In this document: piece after piece, positions 48,240-56,821 of the stretch
How the letters are laid out: the number at the start of each line of letters is the position of its first letter
How positions within the stretch are numbered: the first letter of the stretch is position 1
Origin: Sinomonas terrae
GTDB taxonomy: Bacteria > Actinomycetota > Actinomycetes > Actinomycetales > Micrococcaceae
Direction of reading: 5' to 3'
Assembly: GCF_022539255.1 (NCBI RefSeq)
Contig: NZ_JAKZBV010000001.1
Coordinates: forward strand, 930,001 to 994,000
Length of the DNA stretch: 64,000 nucleotides
The notes under the pieces: model-generated
Told to the model about the DNA's origin: nothing
The model's database searches: none
Seen by the model: only the letters and a program-made list of their open reading frames with translations
Translations under genes and position numbers: made by a program

Positions 48240-50533
48240 CGCAGAGACGAGGACCGCTGGCGGGCCCGGGACGCGAGCAGCCACGACTGGATGTCCTGGA
48301 GGGGGCGTCCCTCGGCATCGACGTGGTGTCGGGTCCAAGTGCCGGTCCGGTCGAGGTGCCAGCTTGCTGTGCCGTCGTCGAGGTAGCGGTCCAGAAGGGC
48401 GATGAGCTCGTTGATGTCCTCGCGGTTGCGGAGCTGGACGAGGGCTTCCACCCGTCGGTCGAGGTTGCGGTGCATCATGTCGGCCGAGCCGATGTAGACG
48501 ACCGGGCTGCCGCCGTTCGCGAAGCCGAAGACGCGCGAATGCTCGAGGAAGCGGCCGAGGATCGAGCGGACCGTGATGTTGTCGCTGAGCCCGGGCACCC
48601 CGGGTCGGAGCGAGCAGATCCCGCGCACGATGATGTCGACCTTCACCCCGGCCTGCGAGGCGCGGTAGAGCGAGTCGATGATGGCTTCGTCGACCATCGA
48701 GTTGACCTTGATGACGACGCGCGCCCGGAGGCCCGCGCGGGCGTTCCTGATCTCTGTCTCGATGCGGTCGATGAGGCCCGAGCGCACGGAGCGCGGGGCC
48801 ACGAGGAGGCGCTTGAACGTCGATTTGGGCGCGTACCCGGAGAGCTGGTTGAACAGCTTGGAGAGGTCCTCGCCCACCTGCTCGTCACACGTGAGGAGTC
48901 CGAGATCCTCGTAGTAGCGGGCGGTCCTCGGGTGGTAGTTGCCGGTGCCGATGTGGCAGTAGCGGCGGAGCCCATCGTTCTCCTGCCGCACCACGAGCGA
49001 GAGCTTGCAGTGCGTCTTGAGGCCCACGATCCCGTAGACCACGTGCACGCCGGCCTGCTCGAGCTTCCGTGCCCACGAGATGTTCGCCTGCTCGTCGAAC
49101 CGGGCCTTGATCTCGACGAGGGCCAGCACCTGCTTGCCCGCCTCGGCCGCATCGATGAGTGCGTCGACGATGGGAGAGTCGCCCGAGGTGCGGTACAGGG
49201 TCTGCTTGATGGCCTGGACCTTGGGATCTGAGGCGGCCTGCTCGAGGAATGCCTGAACCGAGGTCGAGAACGAGTCGTACGGATGGTGCAGCAGGATGTC
49301 CCGGCGGCGCATTGCCGCGAAGACGTTCGCGGCCTTTGCCGTCTCGGACTCGTTGAGGAAGCGCGAGGTATGGGCGAGCTGCTTCGGGTAGTGGAGCTCG
49401 GGCCGGTCGATGGCGCTGATCACCGAGAGGCCGCGGAGATCGAGCGGCCCGGGAAGGGAGTACACCTCGGCCTCGTCGACTCCGAGCTCCCGTACGAGGA
49501 GTGCCCTGATGTTCGGGTTGATGTCCGTCGTGACCTCGAGGCGAACGGGCGGCCCGAACCGCCGGCGCAGGAGCTCCTTCTCGAGCGCCTGGAGGAGGTT
49601 CTCGGCGTCGTCCTCTTCGACCTCGAGGTCCTCGTTGCGGGTCACGCGGAACGTGTGGTGCTCGACGACCTCCATTCCGGGGAAGAGCTGGTCGAGGTGC
49701 ACCGCGATGAGGTCTTCGAGCGGGATGAAGCGCGCGAGCCGCCCGGCGACGGTCCCGGCCCGCGGGCCGTCCACGGAGATGAGCCGCGGAAGCTGGTCCG
49801 GCACCTTGAGGCGGGCGAAGAGGTCCTTGTCGCTCACCGGATTTCGGACGACGACGGCGAGATTGAGTGAGAGCCCCGAAATGTAGGGGAACGGGTGGGC
49901 CGGGTCGACGGCAAGTGGCGTGAGGATCGGGAAGACCTGCTCGGCGAACAGGGTGCTCAGGCGCTCGTGCTCGGCCTCGCCCAGATCGTCCCACGAGACG
50001 AGTTGGATCCCGGCCTCTGAGAGGGCCGGCCGGATCTGGTCATTGAAGACGCGGCAGTGGCGCTCTTGGAGTTCGTGCGCAGCGACCGAGATCTGGTCGA
50101 GGACCTCGTGCGGGCTCAGGCCCGACGCGGACGGCACCGCGAGGCCAGTGGCGATGCGGCGCTTGAGGCCGGCAACGCGGACCATGAAGAACTCGTCGAG
50201 ATTCGAGGCGAAGATCGAAAGGAAGTTCACGCGCTCGAGCAGGAAGAGTTCGGGATCCTCGGCGAGCTCGAGGACGCGCGCGTTGAACGCAAGCCAGCTC
50301 AGCTCCCGGTCCAGGAAGCGGTCCGGGCCAATCTCCCCAGCGGGTGAGGGGCTCGGCATGAACTGTGGGATGTCAATCCGATCCTCGGTCGCCCGGGACG
50401 CGGGGACCTCCGACGTGCCGAAGACGGGCGCAGTGCCGCTGGGCCGCACGGCGGTCCGTGTGGCACCGACGGTGGCGAGGTCAGGGTCCTGCGGCGCCAG
50501 TGCTGCAGTGCTCTCGTTCTGGGCTTCAGTCAC
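48236..50533 (-). CDS. ppk1: Polyphosphate kinase 1
   Basis: A 765-residue enzyme that builds inorganic polyphosphate from ATP and can run in reverse. After about 65 variable residues the N-domain begins RFLDRELSWLAFNARVLELAED. The phosphorylated histidine is in YCHIGTGNYHPRTARYYED, with LVEIKARFDEQANISWARKLE before it. The C-terminal phospholipase-D-like domain ends IGSADMMHRNLDRRVEALV. All core regions are complete. The GTG at 50533 has GGAGGAAC upstream. mutT1 is translationally coupled to its end. Confidence 0.94.
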   Translation of the reverse strand: MTEAQNESTAALAPQDPDLATVGATRTAVRPSGTAPVFGTSEVPASRATEDRIDIPQFMPSPSPAGEIGPDRFLDRELSWLAFNARVLELAEDPELFLLERVNFLSIFASNLDEFFMVRVAGLKRRIATGLAVPSASGLSPHEVLDQISVAAHELQERHCRVFNDQIRPALSEAGIQLVSWDDLGEAEHERLSTLFAEQVFPILTPLAVDPAHPFPYISGLSLNLAVVVRNPVSDKDLFARLKVPDQLPRLISVDGPRAGTVAGRLARFIPLEDLIAVHLDQLFPGMEVVEHHTFRVTRNEDLEVEEDDAENLLQALEKELLRRRFGPPVRLEVTTDINPNIRALLVRELGVDEAEVYSLPGPLDLRGLSVISAIDRPELHYPKQLAHTSRFLNESETAKAANVFAAMRRRDILLHHPYDSFSTSVQAFLEQAASDPKVQAIKQTLYRTSGDSPIVDALIDAAEAGKQVLALVEIKARFDEQANISWARKLEQAGVHVVYGIVGLKTHCKLSLVVRQENDGLRRYCHIGTGNYHPRTARYYEDLGLLTCDEQVGEDLSKLFNQLSGYAPKSTFKRLLVAPRSVRSGLIDRIETEIRNARAGLRARVVIKVNSMVDEAIIDSLYRASQAGVKVDIIVRGICSLRPGVPGLSDNITVRSILGRFLEHSRVFGFANGGSPVVYIGSADMMHRNLDRRVEALVQLRNREDINELIALLDRYLDDGTASWHLDRTGTWTRHHVDAEGRPLQDIQSWLLASRARQRSSSLR

Positions 50534-50617
50534 TGTTCCTCCGCAGAGCTCTTGTCCGTTCGGAACCAGCCTACAAGGGCTGTCGCCTGATCGATCCCGT
50601 CGTAACGGGACGTCGGC

Positions 50618-51601
50618 TCAGACACGGGCTGGCTCGGCCGGCCCGTAGAGCACGTCCTTGTCCCAGAGCGTGAATCCAAGCTTGCGGTAGAGGGCAACGG
50701 CGGCCGCGTTGTCCGCATCGGTATACAGCATGATCGTCTTGAGGCCCTTGGAGTGGAGGTAGTCGATACCAGTCCGCGTCAAGGCGAGCCCCAGTCCGCG
50801 TCCTTGCGCCGACGGGTCGACGCCGACGGCGTAGACCTCGCCGATCGCCTTGTGCTCGCCGTGGGCGGGGTGCACCTTGGTCCAGTGGAACCCGAGGATG
50901 CGGTCATCGCCGTCGACCGCGAGGAAGAATCCGGCCGGGTCGAACCATGGTTCACCCATGCGGGCGTCGAGATCGCTTCGGCGAAGTGCGCCCTGCTCGG
51001 GGTGATGGGCGAACGCCGCCTTGTTGGCCGCGAGCCAGGCTTCTTCGTCCTGCCCCGGCACGAAGTTCCTGATCGTGATGTCCTCGGGCAGGCTCGGCGT
51101 CGGCCCCTCGGCGTGGCGCACCAGGACCATCCGCCACAGCTCGCGCAGAGGGACGTACCCGTACAGCGCGGCGAGCTCCGCGGCTGCCTCGTGATTCCCG
51201 TGGGACCAGGCGGTGAGCCCCTCCTGGCCAGCGGGCCCCCGCAGCTCCCGGATCGCCTCGACGAGCCGCACACCTACGCCCTGATTGCGGTAGTTGGGGT
51301 GGACGGCGAGCTCCACGACCCCTGTGCCGTCGGGCTGGAACGCGATCGCTGCGACGCCGGCAAGGTCCTGCGGCGCCGGCGATTCCGAGGTGTCATCGAG
51401 CGCGTGCACCGCCAGCAGCACGATCTCCTCCGACCTCGTCTCGGGCGAGCGCAGGAGCACGGTGGTCTGCTCGGAGAGCGACGGGGTGCCGTCGGAATCC
51501 TCGGCCGCGGCGAGGAGCGCCTCGACCTCGCTCCACAGGGCTCGGGGGACGCGTCCCTCGACGACGGTGGCGGGCCAATCCTGGGGGTATGCGCTCGTCA
51601 T
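50618..51601 (-). CDS. mshD: Mycothiol synthase (acetyltransferase)
   Basis: A 327-residue protein with two GNAT domains. It acetylates the cysteinyl intermediate in the last step of mycothiol synthesis, the main low-molecular-weight thiol of actinobacteria. The N-terminal domain has VVELAVHPNYRNQGVGVRLVEAI and the active C-terminal domain EVYAVGVDPSAQGRGLGLALTRTGIDYL and MLYTDADNAAAVALYRKLGF. The ATG at 51601 has TAGCCT six bases upstream (leaderless pattern). It is not in an operon with other msh genes here; glnR lies upstream on the same strand. Confidence 0.92.
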   Translation of the reverse strand: MTSAYPQDWPATVVEGRVPRALWSEVEALLAAAEDSDGTPSLSEQTTVLLRSPETRSEEIVLLAVHALDDTSESPAPQDLAGVAAIAFQPDGTGVVELAVHPNYRNQGVGVRLVEAIRELRGPAGQEGLTAWSHGNHEAAAELAALYGYVPLRELWRMVLVRHAEGPTPSLPEDITIRNFVPGQDEEAWLAANKAAFAHHPEQGALRRSDLDARMGEPWFDPAGFFLAVDGDDRILGFHWTKVHPAHGEHKAIGEVYAVGVDPSAQGRGLGLALTRTGIDYLHSKGLKTIMLYTDADNAAAVALYRKLGFTLWDKDVLYGPAEPARV

Positions 51602-51639
51602 GCAGCAAGGCTAGCGAATGAGGGGGAGGCATGGGCGGT

Positions 51640-51668
51640 TTGGCGCCGCTCCCCGCCTCTGTGTAGAG
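51640..51668 (+). promoter_or_regulatory. Candidate promoter in the mshD-glnR gap
   Basis: TTGGCG (51640-51645), a 17-base spacer and TAGAGT (51663-51668) on the plus strand, pointing towards a strong hairpin at 51789-51823 with no gene between. Confidence 0.4.
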
Positions 51669-51674
51669 TGGTGG

Positions 51675-51823
51675 CTCGCCGCTGAGAGCGGTGCAGGGGG
51701 GATCCACCAGTGGGGTGGCTTCGATACGTTCGACCCGTATGTCCTCCACAAACTGAAAGGCGCCACACGCCTGAAGGGCGCCACAGGCCGAAAGGCCCTA
51801 CACAGATCGTGTAGGGCCTTTCG
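51675..51823 (+). ncRNA. Candidate small RNA of about 150 bases
   Basis: A stretch between a plausible promoter and a strong terminator hairpin, without an ORF that looks real. It contains GGATCCACC with GGGGTGG stems near 51700-51717 and a repeated GGCGCCACA word (51757-51785). Both flanking genes lie on the opposite strand, so a plus-strand transcript would have no other purpose. No known RNA family is recognised. Confidence 0.35.
51789..51823. terminator. 15-bp perfect hairpin, terminator of glnR (and of the candidate RNA)
   Basis: CGAAAGGCCCTACAC (51789-51803) pairs perfectly with GTGTAGGGCCTTTCG (51809-51823) over a five-base loop. It lies 32 bases after the glnR stop. Confidence 0.85.
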
Positions 51824-51854
51824 CGTGTGTCGGCCAGTCTCGGTCAGGGCGGCC

Positions 51855-52550
51855 CTAGGCGTCGCTGAGCTCGTCCTCGCTGAGCCGCGTGAGCGTGAGC
51901 CGGTAGCCGACGTTGCGCACGGTGCCGATGAGCCCCTCATGATCAGGGCCGAGCTTGGCGCGGAGGCGCCTGACGTGCACGTCGACCGTTCGCGTGCCTC
52001 CGTAGTAGTCGTAGCCCCACACCTCCGTGAGGAGCTGCTGGCGGGTGAAGACGCGGCCCGGATGCTGGGCAAGGTACTTGAGGAGCTCGAACTCCTTGAA
52101 GGTGAGGTTGAGGGCCTCCCCATTGACGCGCGCCGTGTAGCTTGCCTCGTCGATGACGACGCCGGCCGCCCTGATCTCGGTCTCGGGCTCCTCGACGCGG
52201 GCCGAGCGGGACATCGCGAGGCGGATGCGCGCCTCGATCTCGGCCGGGCCGGCCGATTCGAGGACGATGTCGTCGACCGCCCACGCCGATGAGACGGCCG
52301 CCATCCCGCCTTCGGTGAGGATCAGGAGGAGGGGAGCGCTGAGTCCCGTGGCCTTGAGGAGCTGGGTGAGCGAGCGGGCGCCCACCAGATCCTTGCGCGC
52401 ATCGAGGAAGACGACGTCGGCCGGATCCGCGTCGAGTAGGGCGGTCGGCTCCGCAGGGAGAATGTGCACCTGATGGTTCAGGAGTTCGAGGGCAGGGAGG
52501 ACTTCGACCGAAGAGCCGCGGCTATTGGTCAACAGCAGGATGTGCGACAT
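51855..52550 (-). CDS. glnR: GlnR, orphan OmpR-type nitrogen regulator
   Basis: A 231-residue regulator closely matching Streptomyces GlnR, which controls ammonium assimilation genes. The receiver-like domain reads LLLTNSRGSSVEVLPALELLNHQ and LLLILTEGGMAAVSSAWAVDDIVLESAGPAEIEARIR; the usual lysine and acidic pocket are altered, as in GlnR, which is not phosphorylated in the normal way. The winged helix LTFKEFELLKYLAQHPGRVFTRQQLLTEVWGYDYYGGTRTVDVHVRRLRAKLG is almost identical to the family (domain span about 140-215). It is an orphan, without a kinase gene. Upstream of mshD, a common neighbour in actinobacteria. Confidence 0.92.
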   Translation of the reverse strand: MSHILLLTNSRGSSVEVLPALELLNHQVHILPAEPTALLDADPADVVFLDARKDLVGARSLTQLLKATGLSAPLLLILTEGGMAAVSSAWAVDDIVLESAGPAEIEARIRLAMSRSARVEEPETEIRAAGVVIDEASYTARVNGEALNLTFKEFELLKYLAQHPGRVFTRQQLLTEVWGYDYYGGTRTVDVHVRRLRAKLGPDHEGLIGTVRNVGYRLTLTRLSEDELSDA

Positions 52551-52639
52551 GGTTCCTCCCGAAGAGCAGGCTGCACAGCGTCGGGCAGGTCGTTCCTATT
52601 TGAACGAGTATACGTGGAGCGCTATGGAAGGATGGCGGT

Positions 52640-53386
52640 GTGAAGACGTGGATCGGAGGCGCGACAGCCGCGGGCATCGGCGTGGCGGGCACTTTCGCAC
52701 TCGTCGTGTCGAGCCTCGGGGGGCCTTTCGCGCAGGCAGCGGTCGCCGTCGTCCTCTCTGTCGGCGCGGGGCTCGGGTGGCCGTTCTTCCTCGGCATCCC
52801 GGCCAAGCGGACCAACGGAGTCATCCTCGCGCTCTCAGGGGCGGTCTCGGGCATCGCCGCGGCGGCGGCAAGCGGTCCCGAGTACCTCTCCTGGACGCCT
52901 TCGGTCATCGCCTTCGGGATCATAGCCGTCATCGTCGTCCAGCTGATCCGCGGAACCGGGCAGTCGCACCGGCTCGAATCCACGCTCGGGGCTAGCTCCG
53001 GCGTCCTGCTCTGCGCCCTCGGCGCGGGCTGGATCGCGACCGCCCGCTTCACCGGCATGGGCTCGATGCTCCTCGTGGCAGGCATCAGCACGGCCGTGGC
53101 GCTCCTGGTCGGGGCGATCAACTGGCCGGACACCATCGTTGCGCCTCTCGCGATCGTCTTCGCGGGGCTCGCCGCGCCCCTCGCCGCGCTCGTGCTCACG
53201 GGCGTGACCGTGATTCCTGCCACAGCCGCTGGCGTCCTCATCGGCGCAGTCCTCGCGGCGGTGCGCCGCCTCAACCGCACGCGCCTGCGGCCGATGCCCC
53301 GGCCGGGCCTCGTCGCGCTTGCCCTCGGGCCGGTGCTCGCGGTCGGGTCGCTCGCCTATTTCATCGACAAGCTCCTCATCTACTGA
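52640..53386 (+). CDS. Hypothetical multi-pass membrane protein
   Basis: A 248-residue protein with about seven to eight hydrophobic helices and very short loops, rich in Ala, Gly and Val. A positively charged segment (RRLNRTRLRPMPRPG, about 212-226) comes before the last helix. I see no transport signature; similar permease-like proteins of unknown function occur beside glnR in this bacterial group (recollection). The GTG at 52640 has AAGGATGG nine bases upstream. Divergent from glnR, with 89 bases between starts, so the two may share control. Confidence 0.7.
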   Translation: MKTWIGGATAAGIGVAGTFALVVSSLGGPFAQAAVAVVLSVGAGLGWPFFLGIPAKRTNGVILALSGAVSGIAAAAASGPEYLSWTPSVIAFGIIAVIVVQLIRGTGQSHRLESTLGASSGVLLCALGAGWIATARFTGMGSMLLVAGISTAVALLVGAINWPDTIVAPLAIVFAGLAAPLAALVLTGVTVIPATAAGVLIGAVLAAVRRLNRTRLRPMPRPGLVALALGPVLAVGSLAYFIDKLLIY

Positions 53387-53433
53387 GCCGTCATGCGAGC
53401 CGCGTGCTCTGGGGGAGGCGTTACGATGGCGCT

Positions 53434-53547
53434 ATGTCTGTTCTTGCCTGGGAAATCCTCTTCCTCGTCCTCCTCGTGATCGCCGGCGTCTCGATGGCGT
53501 GGTTCGCCGTGTACGCGATCCTCGGGCTGTTCCGCGGCCAGCGCTGA
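53434..53547 (+). CDS. 37-residue single-helix membrane peptide
   Basis: The product begins MSVLAWEILFLVLLVIAG and ends ILGLFRGQR: one long membrane helix (about 6-33) with a basic cytoplasmic end, the shape of small regulatory or stabilising membrane peptides. Codons are GC-rich at the third position like real genes. TACGAT (53422-53427) lies six bases before the ATG, the same leaderless pattern as many neighbours. It ends 17 bases before the nitrobindin-like gene, so the two are likely co-transcribed. The function is unknown. Confidence 0.65.
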   Translation: MSVLAWEILFLVLLVIAGVSMAWFAVYAILGLFRGQR

Positions 53548-53564
53548 CCTTCACGGAGACCACC

Positions 53565-54194
53565 GTGCCCATCGAGATCCCGACCGGACTCACCCCCGAG
53601 CTCGTGCCGTTGTCGTGGCTCATCGGGGAGTGGGAAGGCCGTGGGCGTCTCGGCGCGGGCGAGGCGGGTGACGAGCACTTCGGGCAGCACGTCACGTTCG
53701 CGCAGCACGGCTTTCCGTACCTCGAGTACAAGGCCGAGAGCTGGCTCTGTGACGAGAACGGCGCAAAGCTGCGCCCCCTCTCGGTCGAGACGGGCTATTG
53801 GCAGCTGGATCGCCCGCTGCAGGATGCCGACGGCGGTCCGGGCCTCGCTCCGGCCGACATCGTGCCGGCCTACAAGTCGGCGGACGAGGTCGAGCGGCTC
53901 CGCAACGCGGACGGGGGCTTCGACATAGCCGTCACGATCCTCCACCCGGGGAGCATCGCCGAGCTGTACTACGGCCAGATCAAGGGCCCCCAGATCCACC
54001 TCAGCACCGATGCCGTCATGCGCGGAGCCCACAGCCACGACTATTCGGCCGCGACGCGCATCCTCGGGCTGGTCAACGGGGACCTGTTCTGGCGCTGGGA
54101 TGTCGCCTCGGGCGGATCGCCCCTCGCGCCCCACGCCTCGGCGATCCTTCACCGCGTGGCCGCGCCCGAGACGCCGCAGCAGCCCACAGAGTGA
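53565..54194 (+). CDS. Nitrobindin-like heme-binding beta-barrel protein (FABP family)
   Basis: A 209-residue protein of the nitrobindin/THAP4-like family, a ten-stranded barrel that holds ferric heme and can detoxify peroxynitrite. The family start LIGEWEGRGRL (GxWxGxG) is present at about 20-30, and YLEYKAESWL and the C-terminal TRILGLVNGDLFWRWD follow. Heme ligation by a C-terminal histidine is expected; H near SHDYSAATRI or HASAILHR are candidates. The GTG at 53565 follows CACGGAGACC. Preceded by the 37-residue membrane peptide, followed by ygfZ. Confidence 0.85.
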   Translation: MPIEIPTGLTPELVPLSWLIGEWEGRGRLGAGEAGDEHFGQHVTFAQHGFPYLEYKAESWLCDENGAKLRPLSVETGYWQLDRPLQDADGGPGLAPADIVPAYKSADEVERLRNADGGFDIAVTILHPGSIAELYYGQIKGPQIHLSTDAVMRGAHSHDYSAATRILGLVNGDLFWRWDVASGGSPLAPHASAILHRVAAPETPQQPTE

Positions 54195-54246
54195 GATTCT
54201 CTGCCTTCCACGGACTGAATTCGAACGTCTGGACGTTGACACTGTC

Positions 54247-55377
54247 ATGAGCTTCGTTTCTCCCCTCCTCGGACGGTCTGGCGCCGTCGCGGCGTCCGGT
54301 GCTGACTCTGGCGTGGCCGCTCACTACGGCGACCCCGTGCGCGAACAGCGCGCGCTCGCTGAGGGGAGCGCCGCCGTCGACCTCTCCTTCCGGGGAGTCG
54401 TCACCGTGGCGGGACCCGACCGGCTCACGTGGCTCACGACCCTGTCCTCGCAGCAGGTCTCGGGGCTCGTCCCGGGCCAGTCGGCGGAACTCCTCCTCCT
54501 GAGCGTCCAAGGGCGTATCGAGTACGACGCGCGGATCGTGGACGACGGCGAGCGGGCTTGGCTTCTCGTGGAGGCGGCCGAGGCTGAGGGCCTCGCCGCG
54601 TGGCTCGACTCGATGCGGTTCATGTTGCGTGTCGAGGTCGCCGACGTGAGCGACGAGTGGGGCATCCTCGGTGCGACGCGCCGGCTCGAGGCGCTTGCGG
54701 GAGTCCCCGGCGCCGGCGCGGTCTGGGAAGACCCGTGGCCGCACATCGCGCCCGGCGGATACAGCTATGCGCCGGTGTCCGAGGAACAGCACCCCGGTCT
54801 GGAGCGTCCTTGGTTCGAACACCTCGTCCGGTCCGACCAGCTCGACGCCGCTGCTGCCGCGCTTGACGCTGCGGGCATCAGCCTCGCGGGTTCGATGGCG
54901 GCGGAGGCGCTCCGCATCGCCGCCTGGCGTCCGCGCATGGGCTTCGAGACGGACGACAAGGCCATTCCGCACGAGCTCGACCTCCTGCGCACTGCGGTGC
55001 ACCTTTCCAAGGGATGCTACAAGGGCCAGGAGACCGTCGCGCGGGTCCACAACCTCGGGCATCCTCCGCGGCGGCTCGTCATGCTCCAGCTGGACGGATC
55101 TACCCACACGCTCCCAGCGGCCGGGAGCCCCGTTCTGCAGCGGGCGGACGACGGCGGAGAGAAGCAGGTGGGACGCGTCACCTCGGCGGCCCTCCACTAC
55201 GAGATGGGCCCGATCGCCCTGGCCGTCGTCAAGCGCAGCACCGACGCCTCGGCAACGCTCGTGGTCCGCGGCGAGGCCGAGGGCGAGGAGTATGCAGCCG
55301 CCCAGGAGCTCATCGTCGCGCCCGACGCAGGCCAGGTCGTGCACCGGCCCGCCGGCCTGCTGCGCGGCCACCCGTGA
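54247..55377 (+). CDS. ygfZ: YgfZ/GcvT-like folate-binding protein
   Basis: A 376-residue protein of the GcvT/YgfZ family, which helps repair or assemble iron-sulfur enzymes using tetrahydrofolate. The YgfZ signature KGCYKGQETVARVHNLG is present at about 257-273, with its cysteine. SFRGVVTVAGPDRLTWLTTLSSQ at the start and SPVLQRADDGGEKQVGRVTSAAL near the end complete the fold. It has no glycine-cleavage genes nearby, so YgfZ rather than aminomethyltransferase is the better call. The ATG at 54247 is 52 bases after the nitrobindin-like gene. Confidence 0.88.
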   Translation: MSFVSPLLGRSGAVAASGADSGVAAHYGDPVREQRALAEGSAAVDLSFRGVVTVAGPDRLTWLTTLSSQQVSGLVPGQSAELLLLSVQGRIEYDARIVDDGERAWLLVEAAEAEGLAAWLDSMRFMLRVEVADVSDEWGILGATRRLEALAGVPGAGAVWEDPWPHIAPGGYSYAPVSEEQHPGLERPWFEHLVRSDQLDAAAAALDAAGISLAGSMAAEALRIAAWRPRMGFETDDKAIPHELDLLRTAVHLSKGCYKGQETVARVHNLGHPPRRLVMLQLDGSTHTLPAAGSPVLQRADDGGEKQVGRVTSAALHYEMGPIALAVVKRSTDASATLVVRGEAEGEEYAAAQELIVAPDAGQVVHRPAGLLRGHP

Positions 55378-55391
55378 TCCCAGGAGGAAAC

Positions 55392-55865
55392 GTGACCGAA
55401 CGCGCGCAGCGACCGACTGACAACGAGTCGGGCACTGGCCGGTCAGGTACTGACCAGTCGGGCACTGCCCAGCCCGTCCCCGGCCAGCCAGACGCTGACG
55501 TCATTGAGCTCGCCACCCGCCTTTTCGACGCCGCGCGGACGGGGGACGAGGCAACGCTGCGCGCCTACCTCGAGGCGGGGGCGCCGTCGTCGCTCGCCAA
55601 CCAGTCGGGAGACACTCTCATCATGTTGGCCGCCTACCATGGCCACGCCAGCACCGTCCGCCTCCTCGGCGCCCACGGCGCCGACGTCCAGGCTCCGAAT
55701 GACCGCGGCCAGACACCGCTCGCGGGGGCGGTCTTCAAGGGCTATGCCGACATCGTCGACGCCCTTCTCGAGTTCGGGGCCGATCCCGACGCCGGAACTC
55801 CTTCTGCTCGGCAGGCGGCGCAGATGTTCGGCCGCGACGAACTCATCCAGCGCTTCGCCCTCTGA
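55392..55865 (+). CDS. Ankyrin-repeat protein
   Basis: A 157-residue protein. The first 33 residues are a low-complexity Gly/Thr/Gln-rich stretch (GTGRSGTDQSGTAQP). Then come three to four ankyrin repeats from about 38: ATRLFDAARTGDEATLRAYLEAGA, GDTLIMLAAYHGHASTVRLLGAHGA and GQTPLAGAVFKGYADIVDALLEFGADP. Ankyrin repeats bind other proteins; small bacterial ones of this kind often sit beside a catalase or redox gene, and the partner here is unknown. The GTG at 55392 follows CAGGAGGAAAC, 14 bases after ygfZ, so it is in the same operon. Confidence 0.87.
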   Translation: MTERAQRPTDNESGTGRSGTDQSGTAQPVPGQPDADVIELATRLFDAARTGDEATLRAYLEAGAPSSLANQSGDTLIMLAAYHGHASTVRLLGAHGADVQAPNDRGQTPLAGAVFKGYADIVDALLEFGADPDAGTPSARQAAQMFGRDELIQRFAL

Positions 55866-55979
55866 GGTTCGTCTCCTAACGTCTTGAGGCGGACCCCTGC
55901 GGGCGCCGCTGGCGCTCCGCAGCCTACGGGTGCCGAGTCCCCCTCGCCTGTCGAGGCCGACCGACCCTAGGCTAGGCCC

Positions 55980-56813
55980 ATGACTTCTTCGGCACCCACC
56001 ATCCAGCTCGCGTCCGGACACGCCATCCCGCAGCTCGGCCTCGGGACCTGGCCGCTCGACAACTCGGAGGCGGCGGATGTCGTCGCCACCGCCTTCGAGC
56101 TCGGCTATCGGCACGTCGACACTGCGGAGAACTACGGCAATGAGGAAGGCGTTGGTGAGGGGATCCGCCGGTCAGGCGTTCCCCGCGAGGACGTCTTCGT
56201 CACCACGAAGTTCAATCGCGAGTGGCACAGCGTCGACGGCGTCCGGGAGGCGTGGGAGCACGCTGTGCGCCGACTGGGCCTCGAGTACCTTGACCTGTTC
56301 CTTGTGCACTGGCCCAACCCTGACCAGGGAACATTCGTCGAGGCATGGGAAGGGCTCGTCGCCCTGCGAGATCAGGGAAAGGTGCGCTCGGTCGGAGTCT
56401 CGAACTTCACGCCTGAGCACCTTGACGCGATCATCACCACAACGGGGGTGGGCCCGGACGTGAATCAGATCCAGTTGAGTCCGTACTGGGTCCAGGACAA
56501 TGCCCGCGCCTACCATCAGGCGCATGCGATTGTGACCGAGTCCTACAGCCCGATCGGTCGTGGCCAAGAGCTGCTTTCCGAACCGGCTGTGGTGACGGTC
56601 GCGGAGGCGCACGGCGTGTCGCCGGCTCAGGCTGTCCTGCGCTGGCACACGCAGCAGGGCCTCGTCGCCATTCCGAAGTCTTCCTCACGTGAGCGGCTCG
56701 AGGCGAACCTTGCTGTCTTCGACTTCGACCTCAGCCCCGAGGAGATCCGGAGCCTCAACGCCTTGGACGGGAAGGGGCCTTCCGCGGCCGATCCGAACAC
56801 GTTCGGCCATTGA
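55980..56813 (+). CDS. Aldo/keto reductase
   Basis: A 277-residue NADPH-dependent reductase with the (beta/alpha)8 barrel. The catalytic tetrad is complete: Asp in HVDTAENYGNEEG, Tyr in the same stretch, Lys in VTTKFNREW and His in LFLVHWPNPD. SVGVSNFTPEHLDAI and VAIPKSSSRERLEANL (cofactor binding) are typical of the 2,5-diketo-gluconate reductase group. The natural substrate is unknown. TAGGCT lies six bases before the ATG at 55980 and there is no ribosome site, so the mRNA is probably leaderless. Confidence 0.9.
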   Translation: MTSSAPTIQLASGHAIPQLGLGTWPLDNSEAADVVATAFELGYRHVDTAENYGNEEGVGEGIRRSGVPREDVFVTTKFNREWHSVDGVREAWEHAVRRLGLEYLDLFLVHWPNPDQGTFVEAWEGLVALRDQGKVRSVGVSNFTPEHLDAIITTTGVGPDVNQIQLSPYWVQDNARAYHQAHAIVTESYSPIGRGQELLSEPAVVTVAEAHGVSPAQAVLRWHTQQGLVAIPKSSSRERLEANLAVFDFDLSPEEIRSLNALDGKGPSAADPNTFGH

Positions 56814-56821
56814 GGAATCCG

